A stretch of DNA of 6,866 nt from Methanobacteriota archaeon (GCA_002697705.1 NZXL01000032.1:1-6866), one strand, 5' to 3'. Counted from the stretch's first letter, positions 1 to 6,814 are shown. A program made the numbers and translations. The notes: a model not told the origin generated them from the letters alone.

Positions 1-1
1 T

Positions 2-3000
2 CTCAGTCAAATAGACCTCCATTTTAGAGATGCCAATGTAATTCCATTAGAGAATTGGGCTGAATGGACAGAATCTTCAAACTTTATCCAAGGATGGTAC
101 GTTATAACTCATACATTCCCACTACCTACTGAATGGAAATATGAACTAAAAGAAGCTGGAATTGATTGCTACTCATTTTTACCTCCTAATGGTTTCCATT
201 GTGATATTTCGGGGCACACGGTTCATGAATTGCAAAATTTAGATGTTGAAGGAATATTTCAACTCGATTCTGTAGATAAAATTAGAGAAGACTTAGTCAG
301 AGGTTTATTAGGTCAAGAAACTGTCAGTTATAATCCATATGCGGTAGAAAATTTTGCTAGAGTTAATCTGATGTTATCTGGTGAAGAATTACCAGAAGGA
401 ACTTATCATCACTCGGATATTAAAGTCAATTCACACAGTGGTAGATTTGCCACCCTAACAGTAACTTCTGATGGATTTAGATGGCTGGCTGACAAGGGAG
501 AAATAGAATGGATTGAAACTTCTCCTTATTTCCTTCCAACAAATACTGTTGGAGCCGGAATTATCAATGCTGATGATTTGAAAGACTCTGTTAAGATGAG
601 TAATGCAAATGCTGGGTGGAATGGCCTTGACGGTAGTGGAATTATCGTAACAGTTGGCGATAGTGGCATTGATAACGGAGTGAATAACTCTGGTATGCAC
701 CCTGATTTTAGAGACCATATACAAGGAATTCTTTCTTGGCCAAACCCTCACTGTACATGGAGTAGCCCTGGAGTCCCTGGACCGAGTTGTGATGATGGTG
801 CTGATGATGATAATCAAATGCCTCGAGGAAACGGACATGGCACTCACGTTGCTGGTTCAGTTCTTGGTGATGGAACACATAGCAATGGCGCCATAATTGG
901 TGTTGCTCCAGAAGCACATCTACTATTTCATGCATGGGAACAAAACGGCTGTTATGGCTGTGGAATACCAGATAATCTAGTCGATATGCTTGATTTAGCA
1001 AAAGAAAATGGTAGTAGAATTCACACCAATTCATGGGGTTCTCCAGATTATGGACTTTACACAACTTCTTCTGCACAGATAGATCAAGGAACAAGAATAC
1101 ATGATGACATCGTAGTACTGATTGCAGCAGGTAACGCTGGCGAGGATACATCTCCAAGTGATGGAGAGGTTGACTTAGATAGTTTGGGGTCTCCAGCAAC
1201 TGCCAAAAATTCAATCACAATTGGTGCTAGTGAAAATTATCGACCAGTGTATGGAGGAGATGCCGATAATATTTCTGGAATGGCTGGTTTCTCTTCAAGA
1301 GGTCCTACCGATGATGGTAGAACTAAACCTGACTTCGTTGCTCCTGGAACATTCATCCTCTCTACATTTTCTCGTTCTGCTGGAACTACAGCATGTTGGG
1401 ATTTGGTAAATGCGAGTTATTGTTACATGGGTGGAACAAGTATGGCTACTCCAATTGCTGCTGGAGCAACGGCCCTGTTATTGGAACATTTAATCGAAAA
1501 CAGGGGGGTTTCAAATCCTTCTTCTGCTTTGATTAAGGCGATTTATGGGGCAACCTCACACGACATGATGGGACAATATTCTTCACCTACTAATGGAGCT
1601 GGAGAAACCGTTCCTAATCCACATGAAGGTTTTGGATTATTGAATATGTGGCCAGCCAAAGACTCATCATTTGTCGACTATGAATCACTTTCAACTTCAG
1701 ATGATAGAGGTTGGAGTTTCAATGTGCCTGCAGCAGCGCCTGACTTGCAATTAGCATTGGCTTATCATGACCCTGAATCGACTCCAAGTGCTGGAACCAA
1801 TCTAGTGAATGATTTGGATTTAGCAGTAAAAGACCCAACTGGAACATGGACACATTTGAATGATAACCTAAATAATCTAAGAATGCTAAACTTTTCCTCT
1901 CCAACCGCTGGTACCTGGGAAGTACATGTTTTGGGTACATCAGTCCCAACCGGACCACAATTCTTCTCGCTTGCTTTGAACGCTGGATATACTTTGGTAA
2001 ATCTAACTGAAGATGCAGATCTTGACGGTTTTGAAGATGATGATGATGACTGTCCTGCAGTTTTTGGAAACTCTACCAATGACCGAGATGGATGCCCAGA
2101 TACTGATGGCGATGGTTATTCTAATCCAGATGGCGGTTGGACTGTAGCCAATGGAGCAGATGCATTGGTAAATGAACCAACTCAATGGGCCGACCAAGAT
2201 GGCGATGGATATGGCGACAACCCTGCCCCAGCATTCCAACCTGATGGATGTACTATTACTTCAGGAACTTCGACCTTAGACCGATTTGGTTGTCCTGATG
2301 CTGATAGTGATGGTTACTCTGACCCCGATGGTGGATGGACAATTGCCAACGGCGCTGATTCATGTCCTGCAGTAATTGGAACTTCTACAATCGATAGATA
2401 TGGTTGTCCTGATGAAGATGGTGATGGCGCTAGCGACCTAAACGACTTATGGCTAGGAGATAACTCTCAATGGGCTGATACAGATGGCGATGGTTTTGGA
2501 GATAATCCACCCCCAGCTACCAATGGAGATGATTGCCCTGCAATCTCAGGAACTTCAACCGAAGACCGTAATGGATGCACAGATACTGATTCTGATGGTT
2601 GGTCCGACCCTGATGGCGTGTGGACAACTGCCAATAATGCAGATGCTTTCATCAATGAACCTTCTCAATGGAGAGATTCTGATGGTGATGGATATGGAGA
2701 TAATTCAACCGGAGTAAATCCGGACCATTGTCCTTTAGTCTCGGGAACTTCTACTCAAATGGGCCATCTGGGTTGTCCTGATTTTGATGGAGACGGATAC
2801 TCAGATTCTGATGATGCTTTCCCTTCAGATGACACTCAATGGGCCGATGCCGATAACGATGGATTTGGAGAAAATCCCACCGGGAATAATCCCGATGTTT
2901 GTCCTACAGTTCAAGGGTTTTCAAATCAAGACCGCAATGGATGTCCAGACAGTGATGGCGATGGATTTTCTGATGAAGATATTACTGGCGTAAATGGCCC

Positions 3001-5344
3001 GGTTTGGACCACTGCTGATGGAGCAGACATTTGGCCTGCAGATGTCACTCAATGGGCGGATGGTGATGGAGATGGATTTGGTGATAATCCTAGCGGAACC
3101 GATGGAGACCAATGTCCTGGAGTTTCTGGTACATCTACTGAAGATAGAAATGGATGTCTTGACTCTGATGGAGATGGTTATTCTGATCCGGATGGTAGTT
3201 GGACTATTGCCGATGGGGCGGATGCATATCCTTCAGATGTCACCATGTGGTCTGATACTGATGGCGATGGCCTATCTGATCAAGGCGGAGAAGATGATTG
3301 TCCAAATCGTTCCGGCTCTTCGACTTTAGATAGAAATGGTTGCCCAGATACAGATGGTGATGGATACTCTGATGCTGATTCTAACTGGACATTCTCAGAT
3401 GGAGCTGATGTTTTCAACTCAGACCCAACTCAATGGAATGATACTGATTCTGATGGTTATGGAGACGAGCCTACCGGAAATCTTGCAGATGACTGTCCAA
3501 CTACATGGGGAGATTCATGGAGAAATAATACTCTTGGATGCCTAGATACTGACCAAGATGGTTGGGCTGATTTTGAAGATGCACAACCAAATGAATCGAC
3601 ACAATGGTCTGACGTTGATGGTGATGGATATGGCGATAATTTAGCAGGTGTTCTTCCTGATGCGTGCCCAGGACAGGCTGGAAATTCGACCTTAGGAAAT
3701 AGATTAGGTTGTCCTGATGATGATGGAGATGGCTGGGATAATGTAATCGATGAATTGCCTACAACTCCTACTCAGTGGTTAGACCAAGACGGTGATGGTT
3801 ACGGTGATAATGCAACCGGAATCGAACCAGATGCTTGTCCGGGAGTTCCTGGAAACTCAACAATCGACAGATATGGCTGCGTGGATAATGATGGTGATGG
3901 AATCTCTAATGAAAGTGATTCTTTCCCAGATGACCCAACAAGAAGTCAAGATACCGATCAAGATGGTTTTGATGATTTAGAAGATGATTGTATCAACGTA
4001 ATCGGTAATTCAACAATTGACCGTACTGGATGCCGAGATACTGATGGTGATGGATACTCTGACGTAACACTGCCAGTGGGTAATTCATCGGGATGGAATA
4101 CCTCCGATGGAGCAGATGCATTCCCATTGGAACCATCACAATGGAGTGATACAGATGGCGATGGTTATGGAGACAATGCGTCAGGATTTGAAGCGGATGA
4201 TTGTCCAAGTGTCGAAGGATACTCCAACATAGACTTATTTGGCTGTCCTGACGCTGATAATGATGGAACTTCTCAAGGAGATGATGCATTCCCTGATGAC
4301 TCTACTCAATGGTTAGACTCTGATGGAGATGGTTTTGGGGACAATCCTAACGGAACCAATCCTGATGCTTGTATTTCTGTAATTGGAACTTCTACAATCG
4401 ATAGATATGGTTGTCCTGATGAAGATGGTGATGGCGCTAGCGACATAAACGACTTATGGCTAGGAGATAACTCTCAATGGTTTGATTCTGATGGAGATGG
4501 GTTTGGAGACCAAGAGGATGGAACTATGGGCGATAGTTGCCCACAGACATTTGGAAGATCAAGTCTGGGAACTAAGCATGGATGTCTTGATGGAGACGGT
4601 GACTTATGGGCTGATATTGAAGATGCTTTCCCGACAGAAGATAGTCAATGGTTAGATACTGATGGTGATGGATGGGGTGATAATCAAACTGCAGGGGCTT
4701 ACAGATTAGACCATTGGCCAAATGATGCTTCAAGAAATGCTGGAGATGCTGAAATGACATGTGTCATCAGTACTCCAAGTGTCGACCTTGCTAGTAGTGG
4801 CCAATTTACATTCACTTGTACTATCACTACCGAAATGAGTAATGCTGGTGTGAGAATAGAATGGCAATCCATGTCTTCGATATCTGCAGATTCTAATATT
4901 CAAGTATTGACGTTCGACTCAGAAACTGGCACTACTCAGATAGTTTCTTTTGCTGGTAATGCAAAATCTATTGGTAATTATGATCTAATTATCACTGCCA
5001 AAGAAACTGGTTCTGATATTGCAATGGATACAGTATCAATTACACTGAAGGTTAAAGATTCTAGAATTGTCGATGAGAATGTCGATGACCAAACTGACCT
5101 CATCAACAAGATACTCAGAGAACCTATAGCACAAGCAGCACTTGGTGGGTTGATGTTATTTGTTTTGATGGGAGCACTAATTATTCGTGGAAAAGCCAAC
5201 ACCATTAGAAGAAATTCTGAGCGTAGAGAACATGCACAAGTAGTTTTGAAAAATAGAATCAATAATCAATCTGTTTCAGATGAAATACGTAGAGTTGAAT
5301 TCGGTTTGAATCGAGACATACCGCCCCCACCACCTGGGTTCTGA
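2..5344 (+). CDS. Membrane-anchored S8 (subtilisin-like) serine protease with long TSP3-type calcium-repeat array, 5' partial
   Basis: Surface endopeptidase, 1780 residues visible. The frame is open to the left edge and has no in-frame ATG, GTG or TTG before the TTG at 230, so 230 is not the real start; the true start and signal peptide lie outside. Numbering residue 1 at nt 2: residues 1-195 are prodomain-like, with two modules (GWYVITHTFPLP..., then RVNLMLSG...WIETSP). Residues 200-560 are the catalytic domain: Asp220 in GDSGID, His279 in HGTHVAG, oxyanion Asn378 in AAGNAG, Ser480 in GGTSMATP. Extra cysteines (CYGC, a C...C pair before the Ser) suggest disulfides. Residues 565-665 are a beta-sandwich with NDLDL and PTAGTWEVHV motifs, like the C-terminal domain of KP-43 subtilases. 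Residues 671-1580 are calcium repeats. Residues 1582-1690 are Ig-like with two Cys. Residues 1710-1728 are a membrane helix (AALGGLMLFVLMGALII). The rest is a basic tail ending PPPPPGF. The triad is intact, so activity is likely; the substrate is unknown. Confidence 0.95.
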   Translation, partial: LSQIDLHFRDANVIPLENWAEWTESSNFIQGWYVITHTFPLPTEWKYELKEAGIDCYSFLPPNGFHCDISGHTVHELQNLDVEGIFQLDSVDKIREDLVRGLLGQETVSYNPYAVENFARVNLMLSGEELPEGTYHHSDIKVNSHSGRFATLTVTSDGFRWLADKGEIEWIETSPYFLPTNTVGAGIINADDLKDSVKMSNANAGWNGLDGSGIIVTVGDSGIDNGVNNSGMHPDFRDHIQGILSWPNPHCTWSSPGVPGPSCDDGADDDNQMPRGNGHGTHVAGSVLGDGTHSNGAIIGVAPEAHLLFHAWEQNGCYGCGIPDNLVDMLDLAKENGSRIHTNSWGSPDYGLYTTSSAQIDQGTRIHDDIVVLIAAGNAGEDTSPSDGEVDLDSLGSPATAKNSITIGASENYRPVYGGDADNISGMAGFSSRGPTDDGRTKPDFVAPGTFILSTFSRSAGTTACWDLVNASYCYMGGTSMATPIAAGATALLLEHLIENRGVSNPSSALIKAIYGATSHDMMGQYSSPTNGAGETVPNPHEGFGLLNMWPAKDSSFVDYESLSTSDDRGWSFNVPAAAPDLQLALAYHDPESTPSAGTNLVNDLDLAVKDPTGTWTHLNDNLNNLRMLNFSSPTAGTWEVHVLGTSVPTGPQFFSLALNAGYTLVNLTEDADLDGFEDDDDDCPAVFGNSTNDRDGCPDTDGDGYSNPDGGWTVANGADALVNEPTQWADQDGDGYGDNPAPAFQPDGCTITSGTSTLDRFGCPDADSDGYSDPDGGWTIANGADSCPAVIGTSTIDRYGCPDEDGDGASDLNDLWLGDNSQWADTDGDGFGDNPPPATNGDDCPAISGTSTEDRNGCTDTDSDGWSDPDGVWTTANNADAFINEPSQWRDSDGDGYGDNSTGVNPDHCPLVSGTSTQMGHLGCPDFDGDGYSDSDDAFPSDDTQWADADNDGFGENPTGNNPDVCPTVQGFSNQDRNGCPDSDGDGFSDEDITGVNGPVWTTADGADIWPADVTQWADGDGDGFGDNPSGTDGDQCPGVSGTSTEDRNGCLDSDGDGYSDPDGSWTIADGADAYPSDVTMWSDTDGDGLSDQGGEDDCPNRSGSSTLDRNGCPDTDGDGYSDADSNWTFSDGADVFNSDPTQWNDTDSDGYGDEPTGNLADDCPTTWGDSWRNNTLGCLDTDQDGWADFEDAQPNESTQWSDVDGDGYGDNLAGVLPDACPGQAGNSTLGNRLGCPDDDGDGWDNVIDELPTTPTQWLDQDGDGYGDNATGIEPDACPGVPGNSTIDRYGCVDNDGDGISNESDSFPDDPTRSQDTDQDGFDDLEDDCINVIGNSTIDRTGCRDTDGDGYSDVTLPVGNSSGWNTSDGADAFPLEPSQWSDTDGDGYGDNASGFEADDCPSVEGYSNIDLFGCPDADNDGTSQGDDAFPDDSTQWLDSDGDGFGDNPNGTNPDACISVIGTSTIDRYGCPDEDGDGASDINDLWLGDNSQWFDSDGDGFGDQEDGTMGDSCPQTFGRSSLGTKHGCLDGDGDLWADIEDAFPTEDSQWLDTDGDGWGDNQTAGAYRLDHWPNDASRNAGDAEMTCVISTPSVDLASSGQFTFTCTITTEMSNAGVRIEWQSMSSISADSNIQVLTFDSETGTTQIVSFAGNAKSIGNYDLIITAKETGSDIAMDTVSITLKVKDSRIVDENVDDQTDLINKILREPIAQAALGGLMLFVLMGALIIRGKANTIRRNSERREHAQVVLKNRINNQSVSDEIRRVEFGLNRDIPPPPPGF
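2372..2473 (+). repeat. 102-bp direct repeat, copy A (within the calcium-repeat array)
   Basis: This copy matches 4379-4480 at a constant offset of 2007 nt with a single difference (C at 2438 against A at 4445, giving Leu versus Ile). It encodes the segment from VIGTSTIDRYGC through DNSQW. Similarity falls sharply at both ends, whereas other unit pairs differ at many synonymous sites. That pattern points to recent gene conversion or segmental copying in the array. Confidence 0.95.
4379..4480 (+). repeat. 102-bp direct repeat, copy B (within the calcium-repeat array)
   Basis: Partner of copy A at 2372-2473, with 101 of 102 positions identical and in the same reading frame. The copy sits in a regularly spaced short unit (168 nt between QW landmarks on each side), so B may be the donor and A the recipient. 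The direction is inference. Confidence 0.95.
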
Positions 5345-5401
5345 TTGGGTTTATTGACCGATTGACTCAAAGAGGAGAGGCTTCTCGCAATGACTACCTG
5401 T

Positions 5402-5473
5402 GCGGATATGGTGAAGTGGTTATCATCTGAGGTTTCCAACCTTATGTCGTGGGTTCGACTCCCGCTATCCGCA
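5402..5473 (+). tRNA. tRNA-Gly(UCC)
   Basis: Folds by hand into a full cloverleaf. The acceptor stem GCGGATA pairs with TATCCGC over 7 bp with discriminator A. The D arm is GTGA/TCAT with loop AGTGGTTA. The anticodon arm is TGAGG/CCTTA with loop TTTCCAA, placing anticodon TCC at 5435-5437, which reads GGA. The variable loop is 4 nt. The T arm is GTGGG/CCCGC with loop TTCGACT. Wobble pairs occur once in each of the D, anticodon and T stems. No intron is seen and CCA is not encoded (the sequence continues CCTC), as is usual in archaea. It starts 57 nt after the protease stop on the same strand; no clear TATA box sits about 27 nt upstream, so it may have a longer leader (TTTATT at 5350-5355) or be co-transcribed. 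Confidence 0.96.
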
Positions 5474-5545
5474 CCTCAATAACTGGTGAAGTTGTTTACT
5501 ATCAATTTAAAGTTAGCAAAATGACCCTCCTGAATTAGAAATATG

Positions 5546-5558
5546 ATTCTTCAAGAAT
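5546..5558. promoter_or_regulatory. Small perfect dyad upstream of the MerT-like gene, possible operator
   Basis: ATTCTT-C-AAGAAT is a perfect 13-nt inverted repeat about 40 nt before the ATG at 5595. If the gene is leaderless or nearly so, the dyad would sit just upstream of its core promoter, where a dimeric regulator could bind. As RNA it gives only a weak four-pair hairpin ahead of the T8 run. Function is speculative. Confidence 0.25.
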
Positions 5559-5564
5559 ACAATG

Positions 5565-5572
5565 TTTTTTTT
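5565..5572 (+). terminator. T8 run, possible archaeal terminator for the tRNA (or protease-tRNA) transcript
   Basis: Eight consecutive T on the plus strand between tRNA-Gly and the next gene. Archaeal RNA polymerase can terminate at U-rich tracts without a strong hairpin. It lies about 90 nt past the tRNA and only 22 nt before the next ATG, so it could instead be part of an AT-rich promoter for that gene. A TTTAAA at 5506-5511 is an alternative TATA-like site. Confidence 0.35.
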
Positions 5573-5594
5573 ACTAAAGCATTGAACATCCCAC

Positions 5595-6038
5595 ATGAAA
5601 GATGAGGATTTGGCGGAACCCATCGAACAAGAAAAACCCCGCTCTCTATGGAAAATTGTCGCAAGTTCCTCGATAATAGCCTCAATGTGTTGCCTTCCCT
5701 CAATTGTACTCGTGATGTTTGGAATCGCTACGGTTTCAACAGGAGCTGCACTTTCAGATACATTGTATTGGGGTGAAGATGGTTATTCTTGGTTCAGACC
5801 GTTGATGCTATTGATTGCTTCAATAACAGTCATTGTAGGACTGGTGTTTTATTTCCGTAATCAAGGAATATGTACCATTGATCAAGCAAAACGACAACGT
5901 AGAAAAATTATCAATACCTCTATTTTAGTAATAATTATTTCATACTTGAGTTACTTGATTCTAAACTATGTCATCCTTACAGAGATAGGTATTCTATTTG
6001 GCCTTCCATGGGAATCGAGTAGAGTTTGGAATAAATAA
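5595..6038 (+). CDS. MerT-like three-helix small membrane protein
   Basis: 147 residues with three predicted membrane helices: about 20-52, 67-88 and 106-128. Helix 1 carries a vicinal Cys32-Cys33 followed by Pro (ASMCCLPS). Helix 2 begins FRPLML. The loop after it reads GICTIDQAKRQRRKI, with Cys93. This order (a CC-P pair in the first helix, Y/F-RP at the second, a Cys-containing loop, then a basic stretch and third helix) is that of the MerT mercuric-ion transporter family. MerT proteins usually have two Cys in the loop and only one is seen here, so a different metal or a non-transport role is possible. The start is ATG at 5595: an in-frame TGA at 5583 rules out much extension, and no Shine-Dalgarno is visible, which fits leaderless or short-leader translation. 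No merP, merA or metal regulator is in the window. The family call is by eye and moderate. Confidence 0.85.
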   Translation: MKDEDLAEPIEQEKPRSLWKIVASSSIIASMCCLPSIVLVMFGIATVSTGAALSDTLYWGEDGYSWFRPLMLLIASITVIVGLVFYFRNQGICTIDQAKRQRRKIINTSILVIIISYLSYLILNYVILTEIGILFGLPWESSRVWNK

Positions 6039-6053
6039 TCCTAAAGATTATTT
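6033..6053. terminator. Bidirectional terminator hairpin between convergent genes
   Basis: AAATAATC (6033-6040) and GATTATTT (6046-6053) form a perfect 8-bp stem with loop CTAAA. The hairpin spans the TAA stop of the MerT-like gene (6036-6038) and the stop of the phosphopantetheinyl transferase (6041-6043 on the complement). Its U-rich 3' arm on both strands fits a shared terminator or mRNA 3'-end structure. Confidence 0.6.
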
Positions 6054-6808
6054 CTTGTAGTGCTACAACCAACTCCCCAAGATTCTGTATTTTCCATGGC
6101 AATTCTAGTTCTTTCCAACAATTCATCTTCTGGAACAGAGTCATAGCCATTTCCTTGACCCCAAGCCACACTAATATGAGCCTCTTTGTAAGTCCAAGAA
6201 ACCAATTGAAAATTTAAATTTTCAATTGAAAAATTACATTCTTTAACTCCAATTGGAAATTGAATTTTACGAGGATTTAGATTCATCCCCAAACGCATTG
6301 CTTTTTGCAGCGCTTCCTTAGCGGTCCAGGTTCGTATTGCCATATCTGGATTTGCCCTCAACTGTTGTAACTCTTCACCTGATGCCATCATATCAAATGC
6401 ATTTTCAGCAATCTTCCGATCATCTGGCTCTCCATCTATTCCAACAGTCCAGCCATTTTCGATTAATGCAACATATGCCCAGCCCTCTGAATGACCAATA
6501 GATATAGATGGCAATGGCGTGTTTTTCCAAAGACCTCTCAAATATGCCAAACTAGGCGCTCGGTATTGATTCCTCCTAATCTCTAGTTCAGAGGGATTGA
6601 TACCCCACGCTTCTAATGCTTGAGCAAGTAGCCATCGCCCAGATAGATGTTCATCTCTACGCTTATCCATAACAAATGTAGAGACTTCATCGACATTAGC
6701 AAGTATCACATTTTGAATCTGTCGAGCGATTACAGGACATCGAAAGCAAAGTAATTTTGGAGACTGTTTTGAGATAGGTGGTTCGAGAAGTTCAAAGCCG
6801 TCTTGCAT
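6041..6808 (-). CDS. Sfp/EntD-type 4'-phosphopantetheinyl transferase
   Basis: 255 residues. Enzymes of this superfamily move 4'-phosphopantetheine from coenzyme A to a serine of acyl or peptidyl carrier proteins, in the cytoplasm. The conserved motifs are present: SISIGHSEG around 101-109 (His106 as in the NISHS motif), VGIDGEPDD at 122-130 with magnesium-binding Asp125 and Glu127, and WTAKEALQKAMRLG at 161-174 with Glu165 and Lys169 at the family's spacing from Trp161. The N-terminal R-x-E-hL-x-GRWLLAQAL (about 50-64) also fits. Length is close to usual Sfp/EntD proteins (roughly 210-260). The start is ATG at 6808: an in-frame TGA lies 12 nt upstream and GAGGA precedes it. It is convergent with the MerT-like gene, 2 nt apart. 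The likely upstream gene ends 19 nt before it, suggesting co-transcription. The carrier-protein partner is not in the window. Confidence 0.92.
   Translation of the reverse strand: MQDGFELLEPPISKQSPKLLCFRCPVIARQIQNVILANVDEVSTFVMDKRRDEHLSGRWLLAQALEAWGINPSELEIRRNQYRAPSLAYLRGLWKNTPLPSISIGHSEGWAYVALIENGWTVGIDGEPDDRKIAENAFDMMASGEELQQLRANPDMAIRTWTAKEALQKAMRLGMNLNPRKIQFPIGVKECNFSIENLNFQLVSWTYKEAHISVAWGQGNGYDSVPEDELLERTRIAMENTESWGVGCSTTRNNL
6203..6228. repeat. 26-bp perfect palindrome inside the phosphopantetheinyl transferase gene
   Basis: CAATTGAAAATTT (6203-6215) is followed directly by its exact reverse complement (6216-6228), with no spacer. It lies within codons for the FSIENLNFQL region of the transferase, outside the catalytic motifs. 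It may be low-complexity AT sequence, or it could form a cruciform or mRNA hairpin. Confidence 0.85.
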
Positions 6809-6814
6809 TAGAAG

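Larger units (their letters stand above)
2012..4740 (+). repeat. Thrombospondin type 3-like calcium-binding repeat array inside the protease
   Basis: About 910 residues made of 15 supra-units. Each unit carries a first half of the form CPxxxGxSTxDRxGCPDxDGDGxSD and, in nearly all, a second half of the form PxxTQWxDxDGDGxGDN. QW-type landmarks fall near 2183, 2468, 2666, 2837, 3050, 3245, 3431, 3602, 3773, 3941, 4139, 4307, 4475 and 4646, so most units are 56-71 codons. There are two size classes: short units (about 56-57 residues, with a D-AFP-type linker) and longer ones carrying an extra PDGxWTxANGAD segment. Every unit has one Cys pair, 30 Cys in all. About 29 DxDGDG-like loops predict heavy calcium loading and a stiff stalk holding the protease away from the membrane; the role is inference from the TSP3 family. 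Sequons such as GNST recur and could be glycosylated. Confidence 0.9.

Noticed and set aside
708..1214. 168-codon open frame on the minus strand, and similar long frames opposite the repeat array
   Set aside because: They lie wholly opposite the protease, whose catalytic motifs fix the coding frame. Their translations are rich in His, Leu and Ile from reverse reading of GAT/GGT-type codons and show no domain.
2484..3545. A series of plus-strand frames in a different phase through the calcium repeats (Met-rich peptides)
   Set aside because: They are frame-shifted readings of GATGGTGATGG-type codons; the periodic ATG comes from the repeat itself. No independent gene is supported.
2012..4740. 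Regular spaced repeats considered as a CRISPR array or DNA-level satellite
   Set aside because: The periodicity is at protein level, in frame, with synonymous variation between units and no unique spacers. It is a coding repeat.
5320..5344. PGF at the C-terminus as an archaeosortase PGF-CTERM signal
   Set aside because: In PGF-CTERM proteins the PGF precedes the membrane helix and basic tail. Here PPPPPGF is the last residues, after the helix, so it is not that sorting signal.
5370..5390. GAGA-GGCT-TCTC hairpin after the protease as its terminator
   Set aside because: Only four base pairs with no T-rich tail; too weak to call.
5402..5473. tRNA-Gly 3' end as an integration (att) site for a mobile element
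   Set aside because: No second copy of the tRNA 3' segment and no integrase is seen in the window.
5977..6171. 64-codon minus-strand frame across the convergent junction
   Set aside because: It overlaps the transferase in another frame and the MerT-like gene on the opposite strand, and has no recognisable features.
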